Positions 1 through 11,375 of a DNA stretch of 64,000 bases are shown one piece after another (position 1 is the stretch's first letter; every line of letters begins with the position of its first letter). The position numbers and the translations under genes were made by a program. The notes beneath the pieces are model-generated. The model had not been told where the DNA came from. It ran no database searches and was given only the letters and a program-made list of their open reading frames with translations. The stretch comes from Anastrepha obliqua (Eukaryota; Arthropoda; Insecta; Diptera; Tephritidae): NCBI RefSeq assembly GCF_027943255.1, contig NC_072892.1, positions 120,235,792-120,299,791 on the forward strand. The letters run 5' to 3'.

Positions 1-1080
1 AGACATGATATATTCGATTACTAATTTTCTTCAATTGAGTCTTATTTTTCTTAAAATTTTGTCTCACACCATAAGTGTCCTGACTCACCACATCCCTACA
101 CTATCTAACCTTTGGGTACCGAGTCACACACAGCCCTAACCCCTAGAAACCACCCCTATCATACCGCGAGCAGGCTTTCCCACAAACTCCAAATTTACAT
201 ACTAGTAATCCATATATTTCAGGCCCTCAAACCCAAGAAAGTTAGTAAGCGACTATATCATGTCTATGTTATCTTAATCGATTTTCAGGTGTAGGAAACA
301 TGAAAATTTCAAAATGCGATATCTCTGCGAAAAAAAATGATATTTGAGCAAACAAAACGCCATTTGAAAAAAGAAGGATCGTATTTAAAGATGCCATCCT
401 TTAATTTTGGTAAAAGAAAACATCTGCAAGGCTACATAACCTCAAATATGGGCAAAAATGGTGTTTTTTGCACTTTTAGGTTAGGATATCTCGAAAACCA
501 GAGCTGATAGAGCAATTCTGAGGCCAGATTTGGATTTAGCGCATCATAAACCTTTGGAAATATATAGTCTGGTTTCTGGGTCTGAATGTTGGTTAAATTT
601 TGTCGGCCTGTGTAACATGTACGCGCTTCGCTAATGTATTGGTTGCTCCGCTTAGCAGCTCAAAATCATACGACTAAATAAAGATAGCGGAAAAAACTTT
701 TAGACAAAAATGTTCACAAAAGAATGCTCTATAAAAATGCTCTGATGTATATTTTCCATAAAATCAATAAAAAAAAAGTTATTACGCTTTAAAACAATGC
801 ATCCCTTAATTTTTCGCGTAATTTTGTTTATAACTTTTTTATTATTAATTTTACAATAAAACGTTTTGAATGAAAGTTGTAGATAATATTATTATTTACA
901 AAAAAGTATTTTACAAAATTTTCGTAACTTTCGAAATTCACGAGATAATAGCAAAAAACAAGTTGCACCCTTATTTCCAAGATGGCGGCCGCGGGACACA
1001 ACCCCCGACGCCGAAAACTCAAATTTAAGTTCACAGTGATGGGTTTTACATAATAAAACCATAAACTGGCATACTCCTAA
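1..1080. other. No gene seen; probable transposon or repeat flank
   Basis: No coding frame here has recognisable protein character. The stretch from about 300 on is AT-rich with short pieces such as a degenerate block at 480-620, and its closeness to the Cys-rich ORF at 1113 suggests it could be the 5' region of that element. I found no matching inverted terminus, so the boundary is unknown. Confidence 0.4.
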
Positions 1081-1112
1081 AATTACGAAGTTGGCTATTT
1101 TTTTCGTCTCTT

Positions 1113-1758
1113 TTGACTGGACTAAAAATGTCTAATTGTTTTGTGTGTGAAAAAGTTATTGAAGATGATAAAACATCTCTCACTGCTAAACCCAAAGGTG
1201 TAAAAACTCTGCTGGAAAGAAGTATTGCGAAAGGTCAAAGCGATCATCAGCAATTTTTACTTAGTGTTTCACAAGTTACAGTCCATGCTGCTTGTTATAA
1301 ATATTACTCAGATAAAAGAACAGATAAAGTAACACAACGTAGAAGTAGTAGTGGCAGTACTTTTACTACGTTGTCAACTTCGTCCTCTGCATCTGAAGTC
1401 CATACACCTACACGTTTTCTTCAGAAATATGGTAATGCTATTTCAATTTGGAATTTATCAACGCGAGAAATCAAAAGAATCAATCGACACACACATTACG
1501 TTAGCGATTTACTTCCTCCAACCAAATATGCTGTTCATCATCATTGTATGAGAGTTTACCATCAAATGCAGACTTGTCTTGAAGAGTTTAAAGATCCAGA
1601 ATGTTGGGGTTGGAAAAAAAACATCTAGGCATTTCATACCGATACGGTGCACCAAGCCTGTCGCACCTCCAGAATTATTGAAGTTCACGTTCTGCAGGTG
1701 CAAGGCGAAATGCGGTAAAGCCTGCGGTTGTCGCAAAATAGTCGTTCTATTGTTCTAA
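1113..1758 (+). pseudogene. Transposon-type Cys-rich protein, frameshifted and internally deleted
   Basis: The first ORF (171 residues) opens with a zinc-binding-like module: a CxxC pair near residues 9-12 and an HAAC pair near residues 58-61, followed by a Lys/Ser-rich linker. Its end carries a conserved-looking RVYHQMQ...WGW segment. After a frame change, a second piece at 1651-1758 adds a Cys cluster of pattern CxCx3Cx3CxC (FCRCKAKCGKACGCRK). In a family of repetitive, uncharacterised arthropod proteins known to me, these modules sit at the N- and C-terminal ends of a much longer protein, so the middle has been lost here. Function unknown; a mobile-element ORF is the best reading. A retrocopied host gene is less likely. 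Confidence 0.55.
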
Positions 1759-1854
1759 CTCAACGCGTATATCGCAAACGAAAGAAAACGAAACGGTCGA
1801 TGGAAACCGATATCGATAGATGTTGGCTCATTATGTCTGCCCGGAAGTGCGTGA

Positions 1855-2003
1855 AAAGGGTTTAGACGTTTATTGATTTCAACGAGACGGTGCGCCAAAT
1901 CACACTGCGAATGCAACAATTGAATTTCTGCATCGAAAATTCCCGGCACGTCTAGTGTCAAAAAGAGGCGACATCGACTGGCCCTCCAAATCAGCTGACT
2001 TAA
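1855..2003 (+). mobile_element. DD41D (rosa-like) transposase fragment
   Basis: Translation gives FQRDGAPNHTANATIEFLHR followed by a stretch ending DIDWPSKSADLT. This is the second catalytic Asp region (QQDGATCHTA in better copies) and the block just before the third catalytic Asp of DD41D Tc1/mariner transposases. The third Asp itself is lost at the junction with the next repeat. No terminal inverted repeats are visible, so this is an isolated relic. Confidence 0.6.
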
Positions 2004-2014
2004 CTTATTGTTCA

Positions 2015-2310
2015 TTCGCTCAACGAGACCTAGTCAGCACAGGCACAACATTTTAATGTGCTTCACTACGTCGAAGTCGGCGTACAGCTCGTGGTTCCAT
2101 ATTATTCGGTATGCATCATTCCCGCAAATTGAACCGCAAATCTTGCGAAGAATTTTTCTCTCGAAAGCTCCTAATAACTGTCCATCGAAGTTCTTCAATG
2201 TCCAGGAGTCAGTGCCATACAGTAAGATCGGGACGATGAGAGATTTATAGAGCGTTTTTATCGCGCATCGAGAGACGTCTCTGCTTTTCAATTGCCTACA
2301 CAACCCAAAG
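2015..2310 (-). mobile_element. RTE-like LINE fragment, region after the reverse transcriptase palm
   Basis: The minus-strand ORF (2034-2303) reads LYKSLIVPILLYGTDSWTL, then FERKILRKICG, then NHELYADFDVVKHIKMLCL. This is the typical thumb and connector region of RTE-type endonuclease-reverse transcriptases (KTLI..LLYGAE.W...ERK.LRKI). The same family recurs at 3618-4045, 18500-19260 and 39500-40090. 5'-truncated and without the palm motifs, so inactive. Confidence 0.7.
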
Positions 2311-3050
2311 TAGCACGATTATAATAACCTGCACGGGCTTATGATATTTATTATACGCAATATATTCAATGAAATCTATAGTCACCACCATTAGCTATAC
2401 TGTCTTCACATCTTTGAATCATATTTTATGTTAATTTCTGCAGGAGCTGTGGAGGTGATCGGCTCTAACTCAGCCGAATTTGCCTTGATAAGAGTCTATA
2501 TTTGTTTTCTTTGAATTTATGTTTAACTCTTGCCCGAACATTTTCAATAAAATTGGTATCCTGGACGTTATCACATGCCATTGCAGACTGCGTCATTTGC
2601 ACATGATCAAGATATGATCCACTGATTCTCGTTGTTTCTGCGACTAATCCCAAGACTCTCCAATGCACCTTCTTCTAGAATGAAGCGTTATAGCGCGAAA
2701 AAGGTTGAGAGATCTGGCCGATTGTTGCTAGAAGAAAGGCACACACGTTCAATCCAACCCAGCTCCATCTCCAGTTTAATATAGAAGCTGAGTCTGGATG
2801 AGGTACTGTGATGTGTAGAGAGCACAAAAGACCACGAGGTCGAAGTGCAAGCCTCAAATGAATCTATGTCTAAGTTATATTGTCAAGGATACTGTCAATA
2901 TCAACATCATGAAAGTCATGACAACAGTAACCAAAGAAGAGTGAATATAGGCCATATCGGCTCCAGCTGTTGCCACAATGACATGTGCCCCTCCATTGCA
3001 TCCTGATGCGTCCAATTGCAAGTACTTTTATATTTAAAAAATTAGATCTA
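2311..3050. other. No gene seen
   Basis: Short frames only, with no recognisable motif. Probably diverged repeat or intergenic sequence between two LINE fragments. Confidence 0.4.
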
Positions 3051-3056
3051 TTGGTT

Positions 3057-3600
3057 TTACTCCGAAGCTCGACACTCTGGATGTATGTTCCCGCGTAAGG
3101 ACTTCGCCTTAGAGCATAGTTTGGTGTCACCTAGCCCCCTTAGCCCTAGCTCTTCATTCCTAAGCTTCTCCTTGATGGCGTGTTGTCCCATAGCAAGGAA
3201 GGGCTCCAGTACTATTAATGACGAGGCCGCAGCCTCTCTTGCCAATGCGTGCGCTACTTCGTTGCCCATTATACCTCTGTGTCCTAGGACCGAAATTAGA
3301 TGCAACTGTGCGTTCCTAACAAATTCAGTTTCTTGATACGTTTAAGGGCTATTGAGGATTTAACCTCACAGCAAAGCAGAACCTTGAAATTCGCTCATAC
3401 CGGAGACTCTTACCTAAATTGATCTCTGCAAATAGACAGATGGCATACACCTCCGCTTGGAAGATGCTTGGGAAACTACACATCGGCACAGAGCGCCTGG
3501 TTCTGAAGCCTCGTCCCGCGCCTATACCTTCTGGTGTCTTCGAGCTGCTGTCTTCGAGCAGTGCAGGGTATGCTCTGGGAGTTCCTTTCAAATACTTGTG
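3057..3600 (-). mobile_element. LOA/I-like LINE, RNase H domain fragment
   Basis: On the minus strand the piece near 3580-3400 contains FQAEVYAICLFAEIN, the conserved E-containing helix of LINE-type RNase H. The piece at 3305-3057 contains VLGHRGIMGNEVAHALAR, the C-terminal block in which the catalytic Asp (normally GNExAD) is replaced by His. Frameshifts separate the two. RNase H is usual in LOA and I clades and absent from most Jockey elements, hence the clade call. No reverse transcriptase remains attached. Confidence 0.7.
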
Positions 3601-3617
3601 TACTCCAGTTTATCTTG

Positions 3618-4045
3618 TGATTGGCGCGATAATCACTAACGCGACTTTGACGGAATTTACCAAAGCGCGCCAGTCTTTTCTTTCTCGAGCTAACCGGTGT
3701 CAGTTGGAAACATCAAGTGAGGACAAGTCCTTCTCCACCTGATCTTTCCAACATAGAGGAGGACTTCCTCTTCATCTGCTACCACCAGCTGATACCGCAT
3801 CGATTACTTTGAGAGCCGGAGCGTTTGTTTCTATTCGGACGACATGGCCCAGTAATTTAGCCGGTGGTTCTTTATTAGCTGCGCTCTTACAGCTTATTGT
3901 TTCATTGCCTCTGATACCCGTCGTCCCCAAAGTTTAAAGGTCCCAAATTCTTCCGCAGAATCTTTCACTCTACGCCATACGTTAGAAGGGGTATGATGAG
4001 AAGCCTTAGTTTTGTTCGACGAGAGAGGACTTTAGTGATATCATT
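3618..4045 (-). mobile_element. RTE-like LINE 3' end fragment
   Basis: The nucleotide text matches, base for base over long stretches, the 3' ends at 18505 and 39505 (starting with a TTGATTGGCGCGATAA-like block and a 'caaagcgcgccagtc' block). Reading minus, it encodes the degenerate C-terminal tail of an endonuclease-reverse transcriptase. It abuts the RNase H fragment of an unrelated LINE, so two truncated LINEs lie tail to head. Confidence 0.65.
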
Positions 4046-5720
4046 TTTGGATAGCTTGGCAAGTGGAGCTGCAGACTAAACAATTCCATGTTCTTAGATG
4101 ACATCTTTCCTTTACCGAAGCCTTCCCTAGCAATAGTAGGTGTACAGTTGAATTTCGATATATGTAATAATGTTCGAGTGTGAAGTAGCTCAAAAATTGG
4201 ATTGAATTTTTATACATTTTTTTGTTGTTAGTATTATTTTTCGCCATATGACGAATGTGCGAAGTTTTTTTTTTATATGGAGAAAATGCACAAGACTAGG
4301 AGAAGAAGAAAATAGAAAAAATGTATGCAATTTCTGAGCTACTCGAGCCCACAATTTGTTGCACCACAATTCAATAGACCATAAAAGTGCATACTGCATA
4401 AATGTTTCTAAGAATTCATAGGTCTGAAATTTGTATGAACATTTTTTGATTTGTTTTGTATTTTTGATAATTTGGTTTGTTTTCATGTCAATAAATAAGT
4501 AATAAAAAAAAATTAATCAAAATTTTGCAATAAGTCGCGCTGCTATTATTGTGATCGTAAGTGTTTATTGATATAAACAAAAGGTGCATTAGACTATCCA
4601 AGCGGGTATTTATGCTAGGAGGCAATTTTACTTTTGCTACAATTTACATTTCGAAAACTTGTGCATATAAAAATACAAAACTGGTGAAGAAATAAAATAA
4701 ATTGGCAAAAAATTCAATAAACAAAGAAAAACAAAATGTTGAACAACTGGAAGCGAAAACAAAATTTTCTTTTATTTTTATGAAAACTTTACCAAAAACT
4801 TGTTTCTATTCTGTAAAAGTACAGCAGTATGCGCCAGTGGACAAGATAGCCATTGTTCGTAGTTCCTCATCTGTGACTTTTATTTGCAAACATTTTATGA
4901 TTTATTATATTTGCTGGTAAGTTTTGAACGCTCAAGTACAAGAGTTTTGCATGAAATACAAATAAATTTGGAAAAAAGTGTTAAAAACGGAAAACAAAAC
5001 GAAGGAGAGCATGTGGAGGAAAAGAAAACAACTCGGCTGTAATAAAATGGAACTATTGACCAAAGCAAGAAATAAACAACCAGAATTCTAAATGATGGCT
5101 TAAGGTCAGATTAAATTGTAAATATTTGAACGCCTTGAATAATAAATAAATCTGCTAAGCGTTTTTACGAGTGTATGTGAAAATGTGTAATGGTATTTTC
5201 CAATGTCCTTTGTCGAGAATTTCTTATACAAATTTCTTTTATCATTTATTAAATTTGTGTTATTGCGGGAAGCGCAGCGTATTTTTACAAGCAAACTTTA
5301 CTTATATACATACATTTACAGTACAAAAACATATTTATGCAGTGTGATTTTGGGATTTGTCCTTGACCAGCTACCACTGTGGTCAACTTTTTCTTTTTTG
5401 AGTAAAGAAAACATCTTTAAATTGATATTACTTTGGATTATTTTTATTCTATTTTATTTTACTAATCACATTTAATTGCCATTGCGGGCATGGTGGTTTC
5501 GGCATAACCACAACGGATGTAGCCGAAGTTGAGGCAATGCGGTTACCGGTAACAAAAATGTCAAGAGTAGTAGCGGAGAGTAGTGGGAAAACAACTAATG
5601 GATCACTAAAACTTTACATGCGATTTACTGGGAATATTTATAGCTTTAGTTTTAAGGCATTGGAATAGAATGAAAATTTATATCGATTTTAAGTCAAAAC
5701 AAATACTGAATATGAACAAT
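4046..5720. other. AT-rich sequence, no gene seen
   Basis: Frames of up to 98 codons occur on both strands, but all are low-complexity (Lys/Asn/Ile/Phe rich) and lack any domain signature. Nothing resembling a tRNA or a transposon end was found apart from the SINE tail that follows. Confidence 0.4.
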
Positions 5721-5793
5721 ACCAAGACTCAGGCCACAAAGAGGAGGAGGAGCTCGGTCAAATACCCAAAAAGGATATAAGCGCCAATTATAT
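5721..5793 (+). repeat. SINE tail fragment (tRNA-derived tephritid-type SINE)
   Basis: This matches the last 70 bases of the full SINE at 15895-16205: a 'gaggaggagctcgg' block followed by 'gcgccaattat'. The tRNA-like head is missing. Confidence 0.65.
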
Positions 5794-5890
5794 GCATGAA
5801 AGTAAATATTTCAAAATCAAATGCACTCCGCTAAAGAATTTCTTATACCAAAAGGTACTTATTTATAAATTTATTTATTTATGTATTTAT

Positions 5891-6850
5891 TTGGTTCCGG
5901 CATAAGTTCATAGCGTTTTTATATTTTCTTTTATTTTGCACCGATTTGTTTGCTGTTTGGCAAGGAGTAAGTATGCATTTGATAGAATTCTTTCTGTTCT
6001 AAAAAACTATGTTAATTGTATTTTTAAGTTATTTATTTTTTTAATAGTTTTGAGTCTTTGAAATGGAATATCCAGGAGGCAAATTTTCGACACCCCCTCT
6101 TCTTTGCTTTTCATCAAGATCAAAAAGCTACCGAAGCAGCCCCGAACATTTGCGACGTGTATGGAGAAGGTGAAGACTCGCCAGCCTGGAAATGGTTCGG
6201 AAAGTTAAAAAATGGCGACTTTGACGTAGATGACACGTCACGCAGTGGAAAGCCTTCTAAATTCGCTGAAGAACGTCTCAAATCAGTATTGAAGGAGAAC
6301 GATCGCCAAACCAGTTGTGAATTGGCGGAAAAAATGGAATGCGATTATAAAACCATTCTCCATCACATTAATTCAATGGGATTTACCGACAAATTGAGAG
6401 TCTGGGTGCCTCACGAGCTCAACGAAAAAAAAAACAAAGAAAGTCGCCTTCAAATTTCTAAGCATCTCGCCCGCCATCGAACTATTATGGGAGATGAGAA
6501 ATGGTGCCTATATACTAATATCTAGCAAAGAAAAGAATGGGTGGTTTCAAGAGATACGTTAAAACCGAGAATAAAGCCAGATCTTCATCTAAAGAAGACC
6601 ATGATATGTGCTTGGTGGGACTGGGAGGGCATGGTGCACTGGGAAATGCTCGAAAAGAATTCCACGGGAAATAAGGAGCTCTACATTGCCCAGCTACATC
6701 ACGTGAATGAGGCTATTCGCCTGAAATGATCTGATCGACATTGTCAAGCCATACTCCTTCACGACAAGTCAGTCCCCATGTTGCACAAGTCGTTAAAACC
6801 GCACCCCAAGAGCTCTCAACAACTTTTTTGACATCAGACCAGGCGCAAAG
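5891..6850 (+). mobile_element. DD34D mariner, C-terminal catalytic part deleted
   Basis: The left end (ttcatagcgtttttata) matches that of the related copy at 28624. The transposase starts near 6058 and has the paired HTH region (WFGKLKNGDFDVDD, SGKPSKFAEERLK, QTSCELAEKM), the linker motif WVPHELNEK (near residues 120-128) and the first catalytic Asp in GDEKWCLYTN. One stop follows at about 6523, then a second frame (6541-6729) has CAWWDWEGMVHWE and ELYIAQLHHVNEAIR. The second Asp region survives as LLHDKS (normally HDN). The block with the third Asp is deleted. Non-functional. Confidence 0.8.
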
Positions 6851-6933
6851 GGTTCAAATAAACTTATATGTCTGTACAAAATAAAAGTTTAGGTTAGATT
6901 GTGCTGGCTCATCTGTAAAAAGATCCCTCTCGC

Positions 6934-7350
6934 TCACCTCGACAGCGAGACAGTTTGGGAGCGCCCGTGCCCACCGAGGACTCTGTAGCTTCTGTGGGTA
7001 ATACTTTCGCCGACCGAGGTCTTTTGGAAGACACAGATGCAGAAGTACCGGCAGAGCCACATGAGGTTTTCTCTCGCATGAGCCTCCTGCTGCTTTCTTC
7101 TTTCCCTCCGTGCCGCTACCGAAGTGACCTCACAACTCAAGCCCTTCGAAACCGGGAAACGTTTTTCAGTCTCTGAAGAAGATGAGATTGCGATAGCAAC
7201 CTCCGTCTCCTCTAGGATACGCTCTTGCTCATACAGCTGAGAGACTTGAGTTATGGTTGGAGCTTCTAGAATCCATGCCCCTGCCGCCGAAGTGGGTGGG
7301 TTGCCACTTGTGTAGATTTCACCTGGAGTATTATCTTTACGGTTGTCCAT
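6934..7350 (-). pseudogene. Possible LINE ORF1 (nucleic-acid-binding protein) N-terminal fragment
   Basis: This 138-codon ORF begins MDNRKDNTPGEIYTSGNPP and contains a charged segment (RRERRKQQEAHARENLMW) resembling the N-terminal region of ORF1 proteins of RNase H-bearing insect LINEs. It lies on the same strand as, and downstream of, the LINE at 7480-9420, so it could belong to a second copy inserted head to tail. No CCHC knuckle is visible. The family call is from memory of the general pattern and is weak. Confidence 0.35.
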
Positions 7351-7479
7351 TTCCGAGGAAGGTTTTTATTCGGGATTTTTCCCTAGCCAGCCTCTGAACT
7401 AATCCCATTTTGGCTACGTGATGGGGGATGGGACAGTGTCACGTCGGCAATCCAACCAATATTTTGCAGTCTTTCTTAG

Positions 7480-9420
7480 CGATAAAATAAAGTTTGCAGT
7501 TTTGATATTCCAAGTCTTTAATATAATTTTGACAGTTTACAGAGTTTAGTGGTACCTTATGGACAGAGTTCCGAGAGTTAGTCCCTCATTCAGTTCCGTG
7601 CTTAGAAAGGAGAGTAAAGGGTATGTGTCTGATGTGCTCAATCACGGAAGAGTACACCCGTTTTGGATCTGCATTGCTGAACACATTCCGAGTTGGTGCA
7701 AGGAGCCATAAATGCTTTATTAAGGCCGGCGGGCCAATTAGATGTCCTAAATTCAGTAGTTTTCGCGAAGCGTTGTAGGATGAGAAAAAAAAATGAAGTT
7801 TTGGGGATAGTTTAATATATATTTGAACTAAAAAAAAAAATTTGTACAATCTCCAACAATATATTGTAAGCCGAGTTATCAATAGATTCCCAGAGCGCCT
7901 TGCCACTGAAGTATCCAACTTCTGTACAAGATACAACTTGCAATTTTCATCTGAAAACAAAAAAAAAGATTATTAATTTTGATGTAATTATCTTCGATGT
8001 GAACTAAGAAAATTGGGAGAAACACGTAAAATTCGAATTTTTGGGGAAGGTACAATAGAAAAAAAAGTGGTTTTTCAAGGAAAAAAAACTCTTCAACTGG
8101 GTAAAAAAGTCGCTTAAAAAAGTTTTTGGATGTTTTTCTTAGTTCACATAGAAGAGAAAACAATACTGAAGATAACGCATTTTGAATGAAATGGATAGCT
8201 CGTTTAGTTTTTTTGCAATCGTGTACATAAATTAGGTAAAATCGTGAAAATGAAAAGCCGAGAAAACGCGCTTCAAAGTCAACTGTCAATGGGCGGAGCA
8301 CTACAACAATAAGCGCACGGTTGCTCGACGCCGCACTACGCTCGGCTCTGTAGCTCTGCAAATACTTAGAATTTAACTCTGAAAATTTGTGTCTCATGTT
8401 CTTGAATATCTAAGCTATTGATTTCAGGGGGGAAAAAATCGATTTTTTTGACCTTTTAATTGGCCCGCCGGCCTTAACCGCTTGAATATCAATGAAAAGG
8501 TTTGTCCGAGTATTAAGAGCACTTAATTCCAGATCTAATTCATCTACTTTCATTGCGGCATAGATATTAGCTTGAAATATATGTACTACAGTAATTAAGG
8601 AGTCTGAAATACTTTTGGGGATCAAATTGCGAACAAAATACAGCCGCTCCTACTTCTTCCGCCTTTTGCACACATCTGTAAAGAAATCATATGAATGGTA
8701 TGTGGATTCTAAACTTTTCTGCTAGGCTAGGCTTTTTACGAAATTTAACTAGGCTTTTTACGAAGTTTAACTTGTAGAACCACGTAGTCTGACTTTCCGT
8801 TTGAATACAGAATGTTGCTTTAATTGCTCTTTTTTCACATTTCATCTCTATGACAGTTTGCTATCCACAACAATGCCAATGTATTTAGTCGATGTTTCTG
8901 GTGTCAACTCAACTCTTCCCTGCTTTGGTAGTGACTAGTTAGGAACCTTGTATTTCCTTGTAAAGGGTGCTAAGTCCATCTTGTCTGGATTTACTCCCAG
9001 TCCGACCATTTCCATTTAATTGTGAATCCCTCTAAGCGCCCCTGTGAGTATTTCGCTCACCATTTGCATCCACAAACCTACCTCATATAATAACAGTTAA
9101 GTCGTCGGTATTAGTCGTCAGTTTCGGTCCGCTATTCCTAAGTTTGATGATAATCTCATTTATAACTAGATTCCATAGAAGAGGGAAAAATACTCCTCCT
9201 GTGGAGTTCCTCTACATTTTGCCTTTTTCGAGATTGTACTGGACCCTCATTCGCCCATCACTATCCGACATTTTAATAAGCTGCTAATCCAGTATTGAAT
9301 AGCAGTTTCCTTACCATACTCTCTCTATCAAAGCTTCCGTAGATACAATATTAAAGGTTCCAGATATGTCAAGGAATACCCCTATCGCATAAAGGATTCA
9401 TACATATACACTAAAATTTC
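7480..9420 (-). mobile_element. LOA/I-like LINE: reverse transcriptase plus RNase H, split by an insertion
   Basis: Reading minus from 9420: FLDISGTFNIVSTEALIE (palm A; usual form DIEGAFNN), then a GGVFFPLLWNLVINEI block (usual form QGGVLSPLLWN), then TDDLTVI (usual form YADDLAI). RNase H follows: IFQANIYAAMKVDEL, then FIDIQAVK (usual form TDSQAAIKA). The RNase H frame is broken between FIDIQAVKA and FMAPCTNSE by the TTAA-flanked element at 7724-8473, and the LINE text resumes on its far side. Numerous stops show it is dead. Confidence 0.7.
7724..8473. mobile_element. 750-bp TTAA-flanked non-autonomous DNA transposon with 17-bp GC-rich TIRs
   Basis: A perfect 17-bp inverted repeat (GGCCGGCGGGCCAATTA at 7724-7740 and its complement at 8457-8473) is flanked on both sides by TTAA (7720-7723 and 8474-8477). 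The element interrupts a LINE RNase H frame, and removing it with one TTAA joins the two LINE halves. TTAA target duplications are typical of piggyBac and Kolobok superfamilies. The termini do not look like piggyBac (CCY ends), and the longest internal ORF (172 codons, minus) is low-complexity with no transposase motif, so the superfamily is undecided. Confidence 0.75.
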
Positions 9421-10145
9421 ACAACGAATATTTTTATTGAACATAGGTATTAACCCATTTGCTCCTACCTGAAAGGGTTATTTTGCTTCTTCCTTTAAGA
9501 ACGCCTTCAAAAACCAAATTTGGAATATCGTTGGAGCATCAATATCTTCTACAAAGTTATTCTTAGGAACAGTTTTCTTTAGATATTCTCAAGCTTTAAG
9601 TGAGCAACGTAAAAATTCGTAGAAAAGAAAAACTAACACCACTTTCAATACGTGAAATGCGGACATTTTCGATGTTAATGTCTCAGAAACCGCTTGACTA
9701 CAGAAGAGATGAATGTAGACTACCAAAATTTACGCATGTTGCATGATTTTTAGATTGACTTCGAGGGTTTTTCGTAGCTGTTCGGAATGGAAGCTTTTGA
9801 CTTTTACTGCTAAAAGATTTAAAATCAGATCTCAGAGAAAAAATATTCTTAGTTTTTTTGATATTCTGTAATGCTCCAAAAGTGCTCTGGACAGGTGCAT
9901 GAGAAGGATAATTAGCTGTTTGCTTCTGGAGATAAAATATATTATAATTTGAACAAGAAGAGCTTTGCTTGGTATATTAAAACTAATCAGCAGGAGAAGT
10001 TCAGGACAATTAATGGAACCACTCAATACGTCGTAAACAAACAGAAGAGACTAGCATTTTTTCTCCTTTCAAGTGCCTTTAAAGTAATTAACATACAGCG
10101 TGAACTGTTAGATAGAAGTGACTCTTCAAAGTTTATCGGTTGAAG
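9421..10145. other. No gene seen
   Basis: AT-rich sequence with no coding signature. It lies between the LINE reverse transcriptase and a Jockey-like scrap. Confidence 0.4.
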
Positions 10146-10149
10146 TGCA

Positions 10150-10270
10150 AATTGAATGAACTTACGGTGCACCTTGCAGCATGGAATTTACAATCGACTT
10201 CCATATAATAGAGGCATATTCGAGTTTAGAATGAACTAAAGAGCGGTAGAGAAGCTTCCTGGTGTACTGA
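10150..10270 (-). mobile_element. Jockey-like LINE scrap
   Basis: The minus strand reads LLYRSLVHSKLEYASIIW, the post-palm motif of Jockey-type reverse transcriptases (LY.SLVRS.LEY...VW). Only about 40 residues are recognisable. Confidence 0.55.
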
Positions 10271-10295
10271 AGCAAAAACCATTTAGCAAAGTATA

Positions 10296-10850
10296 GGGTT
10301 TTCCAAACAGATGTGTTATTTTGATATTCAAAGACAAATACTATTTTTTAATATGAATGATCGGATGTTGTTTTCATTATAAAGAGGAAGCTATGCCGTT
10401 AATAGCGGAAAATAACGTCAGACAAATGACTACCACGACCACGCTTACAGGACAATATCCTTTTCATAAAATTTTCCATAACCGAATTTCAAAGTGGCTG
10501 CTTTATGTCCTCGATAGCCTCATGAATTCTATCTTTGAGGTCTTGAATCGACCCTGGGCTGTCGGCGTAGACCTTCTCTTTCACGTGGCCCCAAAGAAAA
10601 AAGTTACAAGGAGTTAAATCACAAGATCTCGGTGGCCAATTATGATCACGTCTTCGAGAGATAACACGGTACGGAAACTTTTCCCGTACAAGATTAATGG
10701 TTTCGTTGCTTGTGTGGCACGTAGCGCCGTCTTGTTGAAAAAAAGCATTGTCCAGATCAATATCATCCAATTCTGGCCATAAAAAATCGTTAATCATCTC
10801 TCGGTAGTGCAATCCCATTTAAAATAACACCTGTTATTGGAAAACCCCTC
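10296..10850 (-). mobile_element. DD41D element, N-terminal two thirds of transposase deleted
   Basis: TIRs of about 28 bp (GGGTTTTCCAAxxACAG... at 10296 and its complement ending near 10848), preceded on the left by TA. The minus ORF 10489-10818 begins right inside the TIR and gives EMINDFLWPELDDIDLD, FFQQDGATCHTSNETINLV, NWPPRSCDLTP and FFLWGHVKEKVYAD. The second catalytic Asp (QQDG) is present. At the position 41 residues further on, where related copies have Asp (PLDF), this copy has Asn (PCNF). The HTH domains and the first Asp are gone. The MITE at 30420-30604 has the same termini. Confidence 0.8.
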
Positions 10851-11205
10851 AGTTCTGCCATCACAAAATAATTAACTGTTATAGGATCCCACGAATACTT
10901 ACGACCAAGCGGGCACAAAACGAAAAAGACAACCGGCTTCAGTTATAGAATATGTTCAAGTGAACGCTTAGTTCTAACATTTATTATTTCAAGCCGTTGT
11001 AAAGGTGAATAAGGAAAGAATGGCCAAAGAGAGAGAAATAAAGATGCGTTTGGATTGCAGAGTTGGCAAATCGCCACTATTCAACATTACCGATAAAGTA
11101 GGTAAAGGAGTTTAGTTTTCATATGCACTTGAAATTGAAAAATAGCATCAAGTCTCGTTATTTATTTGAAGATCTCATATTGAAGCAAGAATTCTGCCTT
11201 CCCAA

Positions 11206-11375
11206 TGACAGTCGCTCCTCGACAGGCAATGGCAAACCTCCACTGCCATGCAAAAGCTCTTCACAAAAAACCTTCTGTCGTTTGTAGTCGGTTACAACCT
11301 ATCGAAGAAAATCAACACGCGCAGCACAAATTGGAAGAACAAACACCCAAAAAGGGTAAAGACGCAAATTATATA
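11206..11375 (+). repeat. Diverged SINE copy, head missing
   Basis: Contains 'gacaggcaatggcaaacctcc', an altered 'gccatgcaaaagctc' block and the 'caaattggaagaacaaacaccc...gcaaattat' tail, in the same order as the full SINE at 15895-16205. Strongly diverged, so an old copy. Confidence 0.6.

Noticed and set aside
3085..3742. Plus-strand ORFs of 83 and 107 codons
   Set aside because: They are antisense shadows of the RNase H fragments on the minus strand.
7879..8397. 172-codon minus ORF inside the TTAA element
   Set aside because: Low-complexity Phe/Lys-rich text, no transposase motif. It is probably non-coding sequence without stops by chance.
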